The notes beneath the pieces were generated by a model. It worked only from the letters and a program-made list of their open reading frames with translations, did no database searches and had not been told where the DNA came from. From assembly GCA_022432975.1 (NCBI GenBank), contig CM039508.1, forward strand, positions 26,113,999 through 26,177,998: DNA of 64,000 bases, read 5' to 3'. The number at the start of each line of letters is the position of its first letter. Positions within the stretch are counted from its first letter, which is position 1. Origin of the DNA: Begonia masoniana. Lineage: Eukaryota > Streptophyta > Magnoliopsida > Cucurbitales > Begoniaceae. Shown in pieces: positions 11,916-22,230 of this stretch. The translations under genes were made by a program, and so were the position numbers.

Positions 11916-13032
11916 CTATCCCTCAATGAACTCAGAGAAATCACCTGCTGTCACTTCTTCTCCTGCATCACAAAACTCATCTATTAGCCTAATGCTAAAT
12001 AAGTGAAGCATTATTGAAATGAAATGTTGAAATGTAAATCTTAATCATGCAGTCTCTACTTTCTCAACTCAGTTACATTCGCGTTCAACATAATCTGATC
12101 TCAATATTCCATTGGGAGTGAGATCAATTCTCCCAAAGGCTATCATGATCCCCAGGTTCCCTTGGGAGTGGGATCAACTCTCCCAATGTAATAAATCCTC
12201 TACATCAATTAAGGGGCAGATTAATTCCCTTAATAGCTATCATGATCCCCAGGTTCCCTTGGGAGTGGGATCAACTCTCCCAATGTAATAAATCCTCTAC
12301 ATCAATTAAGGGGCAGATTAATTCCCTTAATAGCTATCATGATCCCCAGGTTCCCTTGGGAGTGGGATCAACTCTCCCAATGTAATAAATCCTCTACATC
12401 AATTAAGGGGCAGATTAATTCCCTTAATAGCTATCATGATCCCCAGGTTCCCTTGGGAGTGGGATCAACTCTCCCAATGTAATAAATCCTCTACATCAAT
12501 TAAGGGGCAGATTAATTCCCTTAATAGCTATCATGATCCCCAGGTTCCCTTGGGAGTGGGATCAACTCTCCCAATGTAATAAATCCTCTACATCAATTAA
12601 GGGGCAGATTAATTCCCTTAATAGCTATCATGATCCCCATCTAAATCAATTAAGGAGCGGATTAGTTCCCTTAATAGCTATCATGATCCCCAGGTTCCCT
12701 TGGGAGTGGGATCAACTCTCCCAATGTAATAAATCCTCTACATCAATTAAGGGGCGGATTAATTCCTTTAATAGCTATCATGATCCCCAGGTTCCCTTGG
12801 GAGTGGGATCAACTCTCCCAATGTAATAAATCCTCTACATCAATTAAGGGGCAGATTAATTCCCTTAATAGCTATTATAACACTTTCTGTTCATACCTTA
12901 CCATTAATTTCATGAAAATTCATTTTCGTATTCATTCAAAAATATGATGCATGACATACAGAAAACACTCAATATGCAAAGACCTACTGTTTTGTGATGT
13001 AGGCCCGAAGGCACACACATTACTTCACTTAC
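11916..13032 (-). other. Putative LTR intron and acidic terminal exon, LTR L
   Basis: Minus-strand donor CCAG|GTAAGT at 13032 and acceptor GATGCAG at 11963; the intron is 1070 bp because it holds the 96-bp array. The donor-side CCTACATCACAAAAC matches the complement of the acceptor region (CCTGCATCACAAAAC) at 14 of 15. The exon 11916-11962 is 47 nt: GEEVTAGDFSEFIEG, stop. The 51-nt exon before the donor (acceptor TTTAG|GTGAA) is open in the same phase, ending LGKP|G. Confidence 0.55.
12120..12880. repeat. 96-bp minisatellite inside the LTR L intron
   Basis: Seven full and some partial copies with a 96-bp period. Each unit has two inverted repeats: TTGGGAGTGGGATCAACTCTCCCAA and TTAAGGGGCAG..AATTCCCTTAA. 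The homologous region of the element C LTRs (46625-46840, 56710-56920) has only two units, so this array expanded after the copies separated. Confidence 0.92.
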
Positions 13033-13564
13033 CTGGCTTCCCGAGAGGTTTCTGGTTGTAGGATATTCCAAGAACTGGTTCACCTAAAACATAAGCACCA
13101 CATTACTCAAACTTCATTCTAAACATTCAGAAGTCTAAGGGGCTAGTCCCGGGAGCTCTTTTCTCACTATTATCGGTTCATCGCTAAACCCCAAATTTCA
13201 TCCCTCACTCACGGCACTTCTAAAACGCATACATTGCCATCCTTCAGCTATCTAGACACTAAAATAACAAGTAATCGAATCAAAACTCACCTTGGTTGAA
13301 GGAAAATCGGGCAGGGAAATCACCTAAAGGTTCCTACTGGATAGCTGATGGCCGAGAGAAAAAGGGGGTAAGCAGAATGGCGGCTACAGTGCATTAAACC
13401 CAAAACCTCTTTTCTTAAATACGTTATCTACTTTTCAAATTGCTAATTACCCTTATGTCCTTGTGTAGTTATTAACTAACCTAATTACTTTCTCTCCCAA
13501 TTCTTTCAAGATTAGCACATCATAATTGGTAAATAGATTTGGTTTAATAGAGCCGGGTGCTACA

Positions 13565-14640
13565 CAAAGTCCACCTGTTCCACGATCTGAGTTGGATCTT
13601 GTACACATTTTCTCAGCATCGAAACATGAAAAACGTTGTGAACTCCATCCATTGATGCTGACAGCTGTAGTCTGTAAGCCATGCTTCCTACTCTCTTCAC
13701 GATGGGAAATGGCCCCACAAACCTTGGACTGAGCTTCCCTTTCTTACCAAATCTCATCACGCAGTTGAAAGGCGACACCTTCAGGAATACTTCATCGCCT
13801 TTAGCGAACTCCAAGTCTCTCCGTCTCCGGTCCGCGTAACTTTTCTGTCGACTCTGAGCAATATTGATTCGTTGTTTGATAGTAGCAATCACCTCAGACA
13901 TCTGCTGTAATAACTCGGAGCCGACAAGTCTGGATTCTCCAACTTCATCCTAACATAATGGAGATCTGCATTTTCTGCCATAAAGAGCTTCATATGGAGC
14001 CACACCGATCGTAGCCTGGTAGCTATTGTTGTAAGCGAACTCCACAAGCAGTAGATATCTACTCCAAGGAGCATGAAATTCCAGCACACACGACCTTAAC
14101 ATATCTTCCAGTATCTGAATCGTTCTCTCAGATTGTCCATCAGTTTGTGGATGAAATGCAGTGCTGAAATTTAACTTGGTACCCAAGGAGTGTTGCAAGC
14201 TTTTCTAGAACCTTGACGTAAATCTAGGGTCCCGGTCAGATACAATTGATACTGGCACCCCATGCAGCTTGATGATCTCACTTATGTATAATTCTGCATA
14301 CTGATCCATAGAGAACGTCGTCTTCACAGGTAGAAAATGGGCCGATTTTGTTAGTCTATTTACAATAACTCATATGCTGTTATGGCCCTTAGCCATCCTC
14401 GGTAGGCCAACAAGGAAGTCCATAGTGATGTTCTCCCACTTCCATTCAGGGATCGGGAGAGGCTGAAGCGTTCCACCTGGTCGTTGATGTTCAGCCTTGA
14501 CTTGTTGATAGATCATGCAAGACTCCACATATTTGGCTACATCATTCTTCATATTCGGCCACCAGAAGTGAAGTTTCAAGTACTAATACATTTTTGTGCT
14601 TCCAAGATGCACCGAGAAAGAAGACAAATGGGCTTCCAAC
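13565..14640 (-). pseudogene. Integrase of element I (broken)
   Basis: Minus-strand frames give the zinc-binding region, then [23 protein letters not shown], the second catalytic Asp in the SDRDPRF context and [15 protein letters not shown] with the third catalytic Glu nearby, then the GKLSPRFVGPF core of the C-terminal domain. In-frame stops occur near 14583, 14371 and 14203 and a frameshift near 13925, so no functional integrase can be made. Its last 70 residues lie across solo LTR L at 10673-10885. The closest relative in the window is the integrase fragment of element G. Confidence 0.9.
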
Positions 14641-15350
14641 AAGATGTCCTTTCGTAGCTCTTCATCTCTCGGAACATACCATCTGTCTCTGAACTTCAGA
14701 ACGCCATCTCCTGAATAGCTGAACTCGGAAGAGGCCATGGGCAACTTGCTTACTACATCAGTCATCTCCTTCGAATTGATCTTCTGGGCTTCCTTAATTC
14801 TGTCCAGAATGGTTGGCCGTAATGTTAGATCTGCCAACACGGTCGATAGTTTAGAAACTACATCCAAATCGAATCTCTGAATTTCTGTCCTCAAAGGCAT
14901 TGACATGGCCGCCAAGGCCGGTTGCATAGTAGCCGGCATCCTGCTCAACGCATCGGCCACCACGTTTGCTTTTCCCAGGTGGTATTTAATCTCGATGTCA
15001 TAGTCTTTCACAAATTCGAGCCACCGTTGTTGCCTCATGCTTAACTCTTTCTGGGTAAATATGTATTTTAAGCTTTTGTGATCCGAAAACACCTCACATG
15101 ATTGCCATACAAGTGGTGCCTCCATACTTTCAGTGCAAAAACAACTGCCGCTAACTCCAGATCGTGAGTAGAGTAGTTTTGCTCGTGATTCTTCAATTGC
15201 CTGGATGCATATGCCACCACTTTTCCTTCTTGCATCAATACGCATCCCAGGCCAATCCTTGACGCGTCGCAATAAACACTGAATTTGCCGTCTTCAACTG
15301 GCAATACTAACAAAGGAGCAGTGGTCAACTTCTGTTTAAGTGTCTGAAAC
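14583..15350 (-). pseudogene. RNase H and connection region of element I (broken)
   Basis: [29 protein letters not shown] and [11 protein letters not shown] are the conserved RNase H blocks, followed by ADALSR and the linker to integrase. Two frameshifts split the region (about 15330 and 15095). RNase H removes the RNA template during reverse transcription; here the product would be truncated. Confidence 0.88.
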
Positions 15351-16440
15351 TCACTTCACAAGCTTCAGACCACTTGTACTTGGTATCCTTCCTCGTTAAG
15401 CTGGTCGTAGGCTTCGCTATCACAGAAAATCCCTTGATAAACTTTCTGTAATAACCAGCTAACCCGATAAAACTCTGTACCTCACTGGCATTTCTCGCTC
15501 TCGGCCATTCTTTCACTGCCAGAATTTTAGCTGGATCCACAGACACTCCTTCTGCAGACACCACATGGCCTAGGAAGTTAATCCTACTCAACCAGAATTC
15601 ACACTTCGACAGTTTGGCGTACAATCGATGTTGTTTTAGAGTTGATAGCACAATAGCCAAGTGCTCTTCATGCTCCACCTCATTCCGAGAATAAACCAGG
15701 ATGTCGTCGATGAAAATGATCACAAATTTATCCAAGAAATCCTGGTATATCCTGTTCATTAAGTCCATAAATGCCGCTGGGGCATTAGTCAACCCAAACG
15801 ACATCACCAAAAATTCATAGTGTCCGTATCAGGTTCTTAATGCGGTCTTTGGAATATCATCAGCTCTGACCTTCAATTGATAATAACCAGAGCGCAAGTC
15901 AATCTTTGAGAATACCCGAGCCCCTTGTAGCTGGTCAAACAAATCGTCGATCCTCGGCAACGGGTACTTATTCTTGATAGTCAATTTGTTCAGCTCACGG
16001 TAGTCAATACACATACGTAGGGACCCATCCTTCTTCTTAACAAATAGGACTGGAGCACCCCACGGAGAGAAACTAGGGCGCACAAAGCCCTTGTCCACCA
16101 ATTCCTTTAACTAAGTTTTCAACTCCCTCAGCTCTATTGGCGCCATACGGTACGGATTCTTCGATACCGGTTCAGCACCAGGACATATATCAATCTCAAA
16201 TTCGATTTCACGATCAGGTGGCAATCCCGGTAAGTCATCTAAGAAAACTCTGAGAAGTCTCGAACTACCGAAATATTTTGAAGTTCCATGTCACCTTGCA
16301 TTTGAACATCAACTACATGGGCAAGAAATCTGACGCATCCTGACCTCATCAGCTGTTGAGCTTTCAAGGAGGATATAACAGGCATACTGTGTTTCTTTGG
16401 TATTGCCTGATAGGAGAACTCCACCTCATTCGGGCGCTTA
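15325..16440 (-). pseudogene. Reverse transcriptase of element I (broken)
   Basis: The minus strand shows the RT blocks in order: [41 protein letters not shown], the FIDD active-site motif (FIDDILVYS), [14 protein letters not shown] and [10 protein letters not shown]. Stops at about 16110 and 15830 and a frameshift near 16245 interrupt it. The motif set is that of the chromovirus Tekay/Del branch. All catalytic Asp residues I can see are present. Confidence 0.9.
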
Positions 16441-16850
16441 AAAGACACGAGCCCGGACCTACAGTTGATGGTGGCGTGATGTCTAAACAGTCAGTCCATC
16501 CCCAGAATTACCTCGTATCCTTTCATACCGATGATGATAAGATTGGCATACAATTTCTGGTCTTCGACTGACACTATATTACCCTGCATTGCCTGCTCGG
16601 AGTGCATAAACTCTCCGGATGGTAGCATGACAGTGTAGGGTTGATCTGACGGCACAATACATAAGTTATCCCTACCCACAAAGTCCATTGCCACAAACGA
16701 ATGTGTGGCCCCCATGTCCAACAAAGTATAAGCAGGTGCATTACAAATCAATATTGTACCTGTGATCGCTGTGTGTTGGGCATCATCATCTTCCTCTATC
16801 ATTGCAAAAACCCTCGGCACGGCACGATTCGGCCTTGTGTCAGGCATCGG
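16441..16850 (-). pseudogene. Protease region of element I
   Basis: Minus-strand sequence has the retropepsin motif in the form LLDMGATHSF, and the second conserved block VILGMDWL lies just beyond. The catalytic triplet is usually D[ST]G, so this copy (DMG) has lost the standard serine or threonine. The frame is continuous with the gag zinc knuckles upstream. Confidence 0.85.
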
Positions 16851-17658
16851 ACAATCCCGGACTTGATGGCCCTCCTTGTCACATTGGAAGCATCGGCCAG
16901 TAAAGAACCTGCATTCCCCCGTATGATTCCTCTGGCAACGCGAGCATACAGGAAGCTGAGGAGCTCTCATTGGTCTTTTCCCTCTGTCTTGATAAACAGC
17001 AATCTCATTGGGCCTCTTAACACCCCTGTTTTGTTGCTGCCGTGGTTGCCCAAACTGACCCCTTTGTTGTGGCTGTTGAGGGGCATCAGGTAGGATTCTC
17101 TTTGATGTATCTCTATATCTCTGAGACTTCGCCTCTAAGGCTTCCAACTGATAAGCCTTGGCCACTACCTTCGTATACGGAGCCTCGTCAAATCCCCCGA
17201 TTGTAATCCCCTGTAAGAGGTCCAGCTTCAAACCCTGAATAAATTGGTGTACCTTGTTCTCGTCAATGGCCACTATATGAGGTGCATAACGGGATAGTGA
17301 CTCGAACTTCTGAACATATTCACCACTGATCCAAATTGACGCAGTCGAGAGAACTCAATCATCTTTTCTTTCCTCACACTGCGGTCGAAATACTTCTCAT
17401 AGAATAGCTTCTTGAACCCTTCCCAGCTCAATGCCACCATAGTTGATTGTATGGTGTCCCACCAAAATCCAGCACTTTTGGTGAGATGAAACGAGGCACA
17501 TATCACCTTCTTATTTTCCTCCACTTCTGCATAGTTGAACATACGTTCGATCTGCCGGATCCATTCTTCGGCGTGAGTAGGATCTGTTGATAATCCATCA
17601 AACATAGGCGGTTGAAGTCGCCAAAATCTCTCTCCACTAGTGTCACGTGAAGCATTAG
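16851..17658 (-). pseudogene. gag of element I, cut by LTR J
   Basis: Minus strand: FWRLQPPMFDGL and FWWDTIQSTM are capsid-like gag blocks, FIQGLK is the usual end of the capsid-like domain, and two CCHC-type zinc knuckles follow (CSRCQRNHTGEC; CFQCDKEGHQVRDC). A frameshift lies near 17300. The N-terminal end is replaced at 17658/17659 by the start of LTR J. Gag normally forms the particle and its knuckles bind the RNA. Confidence 0.88.
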
Positions 17659-18060
17659 TGTAACACCCGGTTTTACAAGTTTTGAATTTTGCGCGCAATG
17701 GCAGTTTTGTATATAATCAAAATATGTCCGTTTTGCAAACCGAGAGTTTTAATGGAATCCTTATAATTAATATGAATTTTAGAGGAATTATGGGAATTTA
17801 AGAAATTCAAACTGGAATATAATGCTTAAGTTTTCGGTTTTGACCCTATAGCGATTTAAGTTTTCTTATTGGTAAAATAAGAAAATTTTGAAGAAACCGA
17901 ACCGATAGTCGAACCATTGGTTAAACGGGAATCCAAACCAAAGGGTAAACTTGTAATTTGACAAACCAATTTTAATTAAAATGCCAAAACCCCCAATTTC
18001 ATTCACACTTAATGTTTTCTTCCCCCTTTCTTCTCCTTCTCTGCCGACGCCTCTCCTCCA

Positions 18061-19145
18061 ATGGCGATTCTCCATTCCTTCAACGATTCTTCCTCCGTTC
18101 ATCAAGAGTTCTTCACGTTTTCTCTTCCCCTCGTGATTCTAGGTAAGAATCTATGGTTTTCTGGCTTTAGTTCTCAATTTTTAGAGGTTGGAACGTTTAG
18201 GGTTTCGTAGGAATTTCGTAGAAATAGTCGGGTTTTGTTAGGAAACGTTAGAAATTACCTTATTAACGTTTATTAGTCGAAATAATGGATGGTATGGGCG
18301 TTTGTTTGGAAAAATCGGGTTTGGAGCTTGGTGAAACCTCAATTAATGGAGTTTGAGAATTTATGATCGTAAGTTGCTCGATGAAATGCCCGAGAGAGAG
18401 ATTCATTAGAGTTTTAGGAAATTTCTTTTAGTTAGGAGTTTCGTAAATTTCCGAAATTTTATGTTTAAGCTCGGTTTTGACAAAAGAACGCTATGGTTTA
18501 CTTTAGGTGACAAGCCTCAAACCAAGGAGCTCGGTGTGCATGGGATGAGAGGTAAGTTTTCGTGACTTACTTGGCCGATTTGGCCTACACCATAAGAATT
18601 GGTTGATTTGAGGATTTTGGAGATATTTGTTTGTTTTGGATATAGGTCAGGTAGTTAGTTTAGTTTAATTGTGGAATGTTTTCATTTATTGTTTGTTATG
18701 TTTTGAAGTCGTTTACTGTATCGCACGTGTCCACGCATCATGATTTTCTCAAAAAGCATGAAAATGAATTTCTATGCACATTTTCATGAAACGGAAAAGC
18801 ATAATGAAAATGGTAAAGAAATGTATGTATGATGGTCACGTCGGTGGCGGTGGTTCAGACATGGTTGTCCGGTGAAGCATGTTTTCACCCTAGGTAGATG
18901 AAAAGGGCTATCCAACCGCCGGATGTGCCGCTTTTATCTACTGAGAGTGAAGCCCCGGTGACTTAAATGAAATGAAATGTATAGCGAAAAGGTAGAATGC
19001 ATGATTTATGAACTGTACATGCATAGCATTCACGTGCATTCACGTAGACTTACTGAGCCCCTAGCTCACGTGTTATTTCTATGGTGTAGGTGACTTAGAG
19101 CAAGGTGAGGAGGATTTCTCACCAACTGACGAGCCTGCAGCTTGA
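18061..19145 (+). CDS. Putative three-exon, 60-residue ORF inside LTR J
   Basis: Exons 18061-18142, 18507-18551 and 19090-19145 join to 183 nt, ATG to TGA. Donors are CTAG|GTAAGA and AGAG|GTAAGT, acceptors TTTACTTTAG|GTGA and GGTGTAG|GTGA. Both introns (364 and 538 bp) are phase 1 and both junctions code Gly. The N-terminal third is hydrophobic at its end (FFTFSLPLVIL), the middle is polar, and the tail is acidic (GDLEQGEEDFSPTDEPAA). I know of no family for it. The splice sites and the acidic last exon recur at the same place in the other LTRs, which is why I list it; the first exon is not recognisably conserved. No transcript evidence is available, so a structured non-coding leader remains possible. 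Confidence 0.45.
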
Positions 19146-19634
19146 AGGAGGATGCTCGGGGAGAGGTTGGCGTAGTCGATGCACACTTGACCCGTGGGAG
19201 CATAGGTTAAATATTTTGGGTTATTTTGGGTTGAAATGGGCTGATGGGTGATATTATTTGATGAAATAGATAGGATGTTGATTGTTTTGATATGGATTCG
19301 GATGAATGTGATGTTTTGGTGAAATAGAATAGATTTTGGTTGAGTTTGGATGTTTTTAAAGTAGGTTGAGGATTTAAGTTGAACCGGATGTTTCGTGTCG
19401 GGAGTTGATGGTTCTAGGTAGGGTGTTTGGTTTTTGGATGAGTAAGTTAGTTGGATTATTGATGGATATTTTGATGATGAAATTTGAAGTGTATTAGGTG
19501 AAAATTTGATAAAAAACGACAAAGTGGTAGAAAAAGGGGCAAGAGGGCGCGGGTGGCGCGCTGGCTAGGCACTGGAGGCGCGCGAGACGCGCGCATGCGG
19601 GACGCGCGCTGAGCGTGCTGTGCGCGCGCCCGGG

Positions 19635-19830
19635 ATGTGCCCGCCCGATCGATCGCGCTCGAGGGGCGATCAATCGGTGTTTATGGATGTTTTTAGTCGG
19701 AATCCAGAGAGGGCCCGATCGATCGGCCTTAGGGCCTGATCGATCGGCATTTACAATCGTTTTTAGCCGGGAATCAAGAGCAGCCCGATCGATCGGCCTT
19801 TGGGCCCAATCGATCGGCTTTACACTTGAC
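19635..19830. repeat. CGATCGATCGG palindrome cluster in LTR J
   Basis: At least five CCCGATCGATCGG-like palindromes alternate with spacers of about 30 bp, in a GC-rich block of CGCGCGC-type sequence. A similar pair lies in LTR K at 6268-6300. The high CpG content is unusual for the window. Confidence 0.75.
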
Positions 19831-20260
19831 CCTAACGTGAATTTTTTAAAAATTGACTTTTCAAAACATGTTTTGACCCGACCTTTTATGATACTTTTTA
19901 AACGTATTTTACGAGCGATCCCCAAGTATTTTAAAGGACTTTAAGGACCCAAAAAGCGAGTCAACATATTTCTGAAAAAAAATGGTTTTAACCTCGTTTT
20001 AGTGATGTAAACGTTGACGAACTTTAAGGTTAAGTTAGAGCCCAAATGTCTAGATATGGAGTGAAGCCCGAGTCCGTTCTCTAATGATTAAACGAATGAA
20101 AATAAAAGGAAATGAAAAATGCAATGAAAGAAAAGAAAAGAAAAAAAATTTAGGTGAGAACGGGCGAGGGTAACTGTAACGACCCCTTTTCCCAGCAAGA
20201 TATTATCCGCTTTGGGGATTGGGCCGTAGCCCAATATCCTTCCCTCACGGCTTTGTTTGG

Positions 20261-20340
20261 CGAGGACTTCTCAGTCGGTCACCCAACCTGGTACTACTCT
20301 AGCCGAAACACTTTTAACTTCGGAGTTCTTATGGGATCCG
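20261..20340 (-). promoter_or_regulatory. 5S rRNA-like internal pol III promoter, Cassandra LTR 1
   Basis: The minus strand contains the 5S internal control region: the A-box/intermediate-element equivalents and the box C equivalent GTTGGGTGACC, ending at AGTCCTCG. Known Cassandra LTRs carry this block in the same orientation as transcription. Here it is slightly diverged from a real 5S gene. Confidence 0.8.
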
Positions 20341-20543
20341 TTGCCAATTGTGCTCCAAAACGCGTCTTACTATTTTGGGAGGGTCTCTTTACATATGTTT
20401 CATTTCCACAAACTTTCCCAAGCGATGTGGGATTGCCCCCACATTACGACCTACCCCCTTCACCGGCCTTTTTCCCGTGCGGACGCACCGCCATCGGGGT
20501 CCGGATCCAGTATACGGGCCAGTCGTGCACATATGGGTCATCA

Positions 20544-20681
20544 CAATCACCCCCCCTCGGGGGCCCAACGTCCTCGTTGGCCACATTTCCGGTTGGGTAC
20601 AGGTCATCAAATCACCCCCCCTCGGGGGCCCAACGTCCTCGTTGGCCACATTTCCGGTTGGGTACAGGCTCTGATACCATT
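20544..20681 (-). repeat. Interior of Cassandra unit 1 with internal duplication
   Basis: A 138-bp interior with the PBS at its right end and a GGGGGGTGATTG purine tract at its left. A block of about 53 bp (CACCCCCCCTCGGGGGCCCA...) occurs twice; interior 2 (21057-21129) has it once. Confidence 0.85.
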
Positions 20682-20768
20682 TGTAACGACCCATTTTCCC
20701 AGCAAGATATTGTCCGCTCTGGGGATTGGGTCGTAGCCCAACATCCTCCCCTCACGGCTTTGTTTGGC

Positions 20769-20848
20769 GAGGACTTCCCAGTCGGTCACCCAACCTGGTA
20801 CTACTTTCGCCGAAGCACTTTTAACTTCGGAGTTCTTATGGGATCCGT
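20769..20848 (-). promoter_or_regulatory. 5S rRNA-like internal pol III promoter, Cassandra LTR 2
   Basis: Same block as in LTR 1, closer to the 5S consensus (AGTAGTACCAGGTTGGG, GGGAAGTCCTCG). It is absent from LTR 3 because of a deletion at about 21226. Confidence 0.82.
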
Positions 20849-21374
20849 TGCCAATTGTGCTCCAAAACGCGTCTTACTATTTTGGGAGGGTCTTTTTACA
20901 TATGTTTCATTTTCACATACTTCCCCAAGTGATGTGGGATTGCGACGACCCCCACATTACGACCTACCCCCTTCACCGGCCATTTTCCCGCGCGGACGCA
21001 CCGCCATCTGGGTCCAGATCTAGTATACGGGCCAGTCGTGCACATATGGGTCATCACAATCACCCCCCCTCGGGGGCCCAACGTCCTCGTTGGCCACATT
21101 TCCGGTTGGGTACAGGCTCTGATACCATTTGTAACGACCCATTTTCCCAGCAAGATATTGTCCGCTCTGGGGATTGGGTCGTAGCCCAACATCCTCCCCT
21201 CACGGCTTTGTTTGGCGAGGACTTCCTATTTCACATACTTCCCAAGTGATGTGGGGATTGCGACGACCCCCACATTACGACCTACCCCCTTCACCGGCCA
21301 TTTTCCCGCGCGGACGCACCGCCATCTGGGTCCAGATCTAGTATACGGGCCAGTCGTGCACATATGGGTCATCA

Positions 21375-22191
21375 CTTCCAGGTTTTGTTGAAGTTTGCAG
21401 AACTCCTTGGGTACAAAGTTGGATTCAGCACGGCATTTCATCCACAGACTGACGGACAATCTGAGAGAACGATCCAAATACTAGAGGATATGCTAAGGTC
21501 GTGCGTGCTGGAATTTCATGCTCCTTGGAGTAAATATTTGCCACTCGTGGAGTTTGCTTACAACAATAGCTACCAGGCTACAATTGGCATGGCTCCTTAT
21601 GAAGCTTTTTACAGCAGAAAGTGTAGATCCCCATTGTGTTGGGATGAGGTTGGAGAAACTAAGCTTATCGGCTCTGAGATATTACAGCAGATGTCCGAAG
21701 TGATAGCTGCTATCAAACAACGAATAAAAATTGCTCAGAGTCAACAGAAGAGTTATGTGGACCATAGAAGAAGAGACTTAGAGTTCGCTGAGGGCGATGA
21801 AGTATTCTTGAAAGTGTCGCCTTTCAAGGGCGTAATGAGATTCGGTAAGAAAGAAAAGCTCAGCCCGCGGTTCATGAAGCGTGTGGGAAGCATGGCCTAC
21901 AGACTACAGTTGTCAGCGTCAATGGATGGAGTTCACAATGTTTTTCATATTTCGATGCTGAGAAAGTGTGTACGAGATCCAACCCAGATCGTGGAACATG
22001 TGGACTTTGATATCATGCCGACGCTGACATATGAAGAAAGGCCTATACAGATATTGGATACTTCACTCAAGGTGTTGCGCAACAGGGTAGTCCCATTGGT
22101 GAAAGTTTTGTGGCGCAATCATAACGTGGAGGAAGCCACGTGGGAAAGACAAGAGGATATTAGCGCCCAATATCCGGACCTATTCGCTTAG
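21375..22191 (+). pseudogene. Integrase C-terminal half and chromodomain-like tail of element G
   Basis: The frame runs open from 21375 to the stop at 22191 except for one TGA at its start (TTTTGTTGAAGT, 21387). It holds [15 protein letters not shown] with the third catalytic region, [16 protein letters not shown], the C-terminal domain (KKEKLSPRF; the usual GPF step is missing a few residues) and the chromodomain-like end LTYEERP...LVKVLWRNHNVEEATWE. Everything upstream of SRF is missing: the pol is joined directly to the Cassandra repeat. It is very similar to the integrase of element I, which lies in inverse orientation 4 kb to the left. Confidence 0.9.
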
Positions 22192-22217
22192 GCAAATTTT
22201 GGGGACAAAATTTGATT

Positions 22218-22230
22218 AAGGTGGGTGGGA
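22218..22230 (+). other. Polypurine tract of element G
   Basis: AAGGTGGGTGGGA follows TTTTGGGGACAAAATTTGATT and directly precedes the LTR start. Confidence 0.85.

Larger units (their letters stand above)
10886..13564 (-). mobile_element. Solo LTR L (2679 bp) inserted in element I
   Basis: The insert begins TGTAACGCCCC at 10886 and ends GGGTGCTACA at 13564, flanked by the 5-bp duplication CAAAG at 10881-10885 and 13565-13569. It has no internal region, so it is a solo LTR left by LTR-LTR recombination. Read on the minus strand it belongs to the family of element C: it shares the start TGTARCACCCGG, GATAACGTATTTAAG, CTGTAGCCGCCA and the intron repeats. It is 380 bp longer than the C LTR, chiefly because two minisatellites have expanded. 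Confidence 0.95.
17659..20174 (+). repeat. LTR J (2516 bp, 3' end lost)
   Basis: The sequence starts TGTAACACCCGG at 17659 within the gag of I. It ends abruptly at 20174 against the Cassandra repeat with no normal LTR terminus and no primer binding site, so its end has been lost. It is not closely related to any other LTR here. The distal part (19630-19830) is GC-rich with six CGATCGATCGG-like palindromes. The proximal part carries the small three-exon frame described separately. Left flank expected in a duplication: ATTAG (17654-17658). Confidence 0.82.
20175..21374 (-). mobile_element. Tandem Cassandra-type TRIM, LTR-int-LTR-int-LTR
   Basis: Three LTR copies (20175-20543, 20682-21056, 21130-21374) alternate with two short interiors. 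On the minus strand each LTR starts TGATGACCC and ends GGGTCGTTACA, followed by the tRNA-Met-type PBS AATGGTATCAGAGCC. LTRs 1 and 2 contain about 80 bp closely matching plant 5S rRNA (GGATCCCATxAGAACTCC, GTAGTACxAGGxTGGGTGACC, GGGAAGTCCTCG), the signature of Cassandra elements, which use it as an RNA polymerase III promoter. LTR 3 has lost this segment by deletion. The element codes for no protein. Left and right flanks (GTAAC, CTTCC) do not match as a target duplication. Confidence 0.9.

Noticed and set aside
20261..20340. A genuine 5S rRNA gene
   Set aside because: Only about 80 of 120 bases match, with changes, no 5S spacer or tandem array, and the context is a Cassandra LTR with PBS and purine tract.
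20154..21249. Open frames of 161 and 289 codons across the Cassandra repeat
   Set aside because: They run across LTR and interior borders and repeat with the tandem structure; Cassandra elements have no protein-coding capacity.
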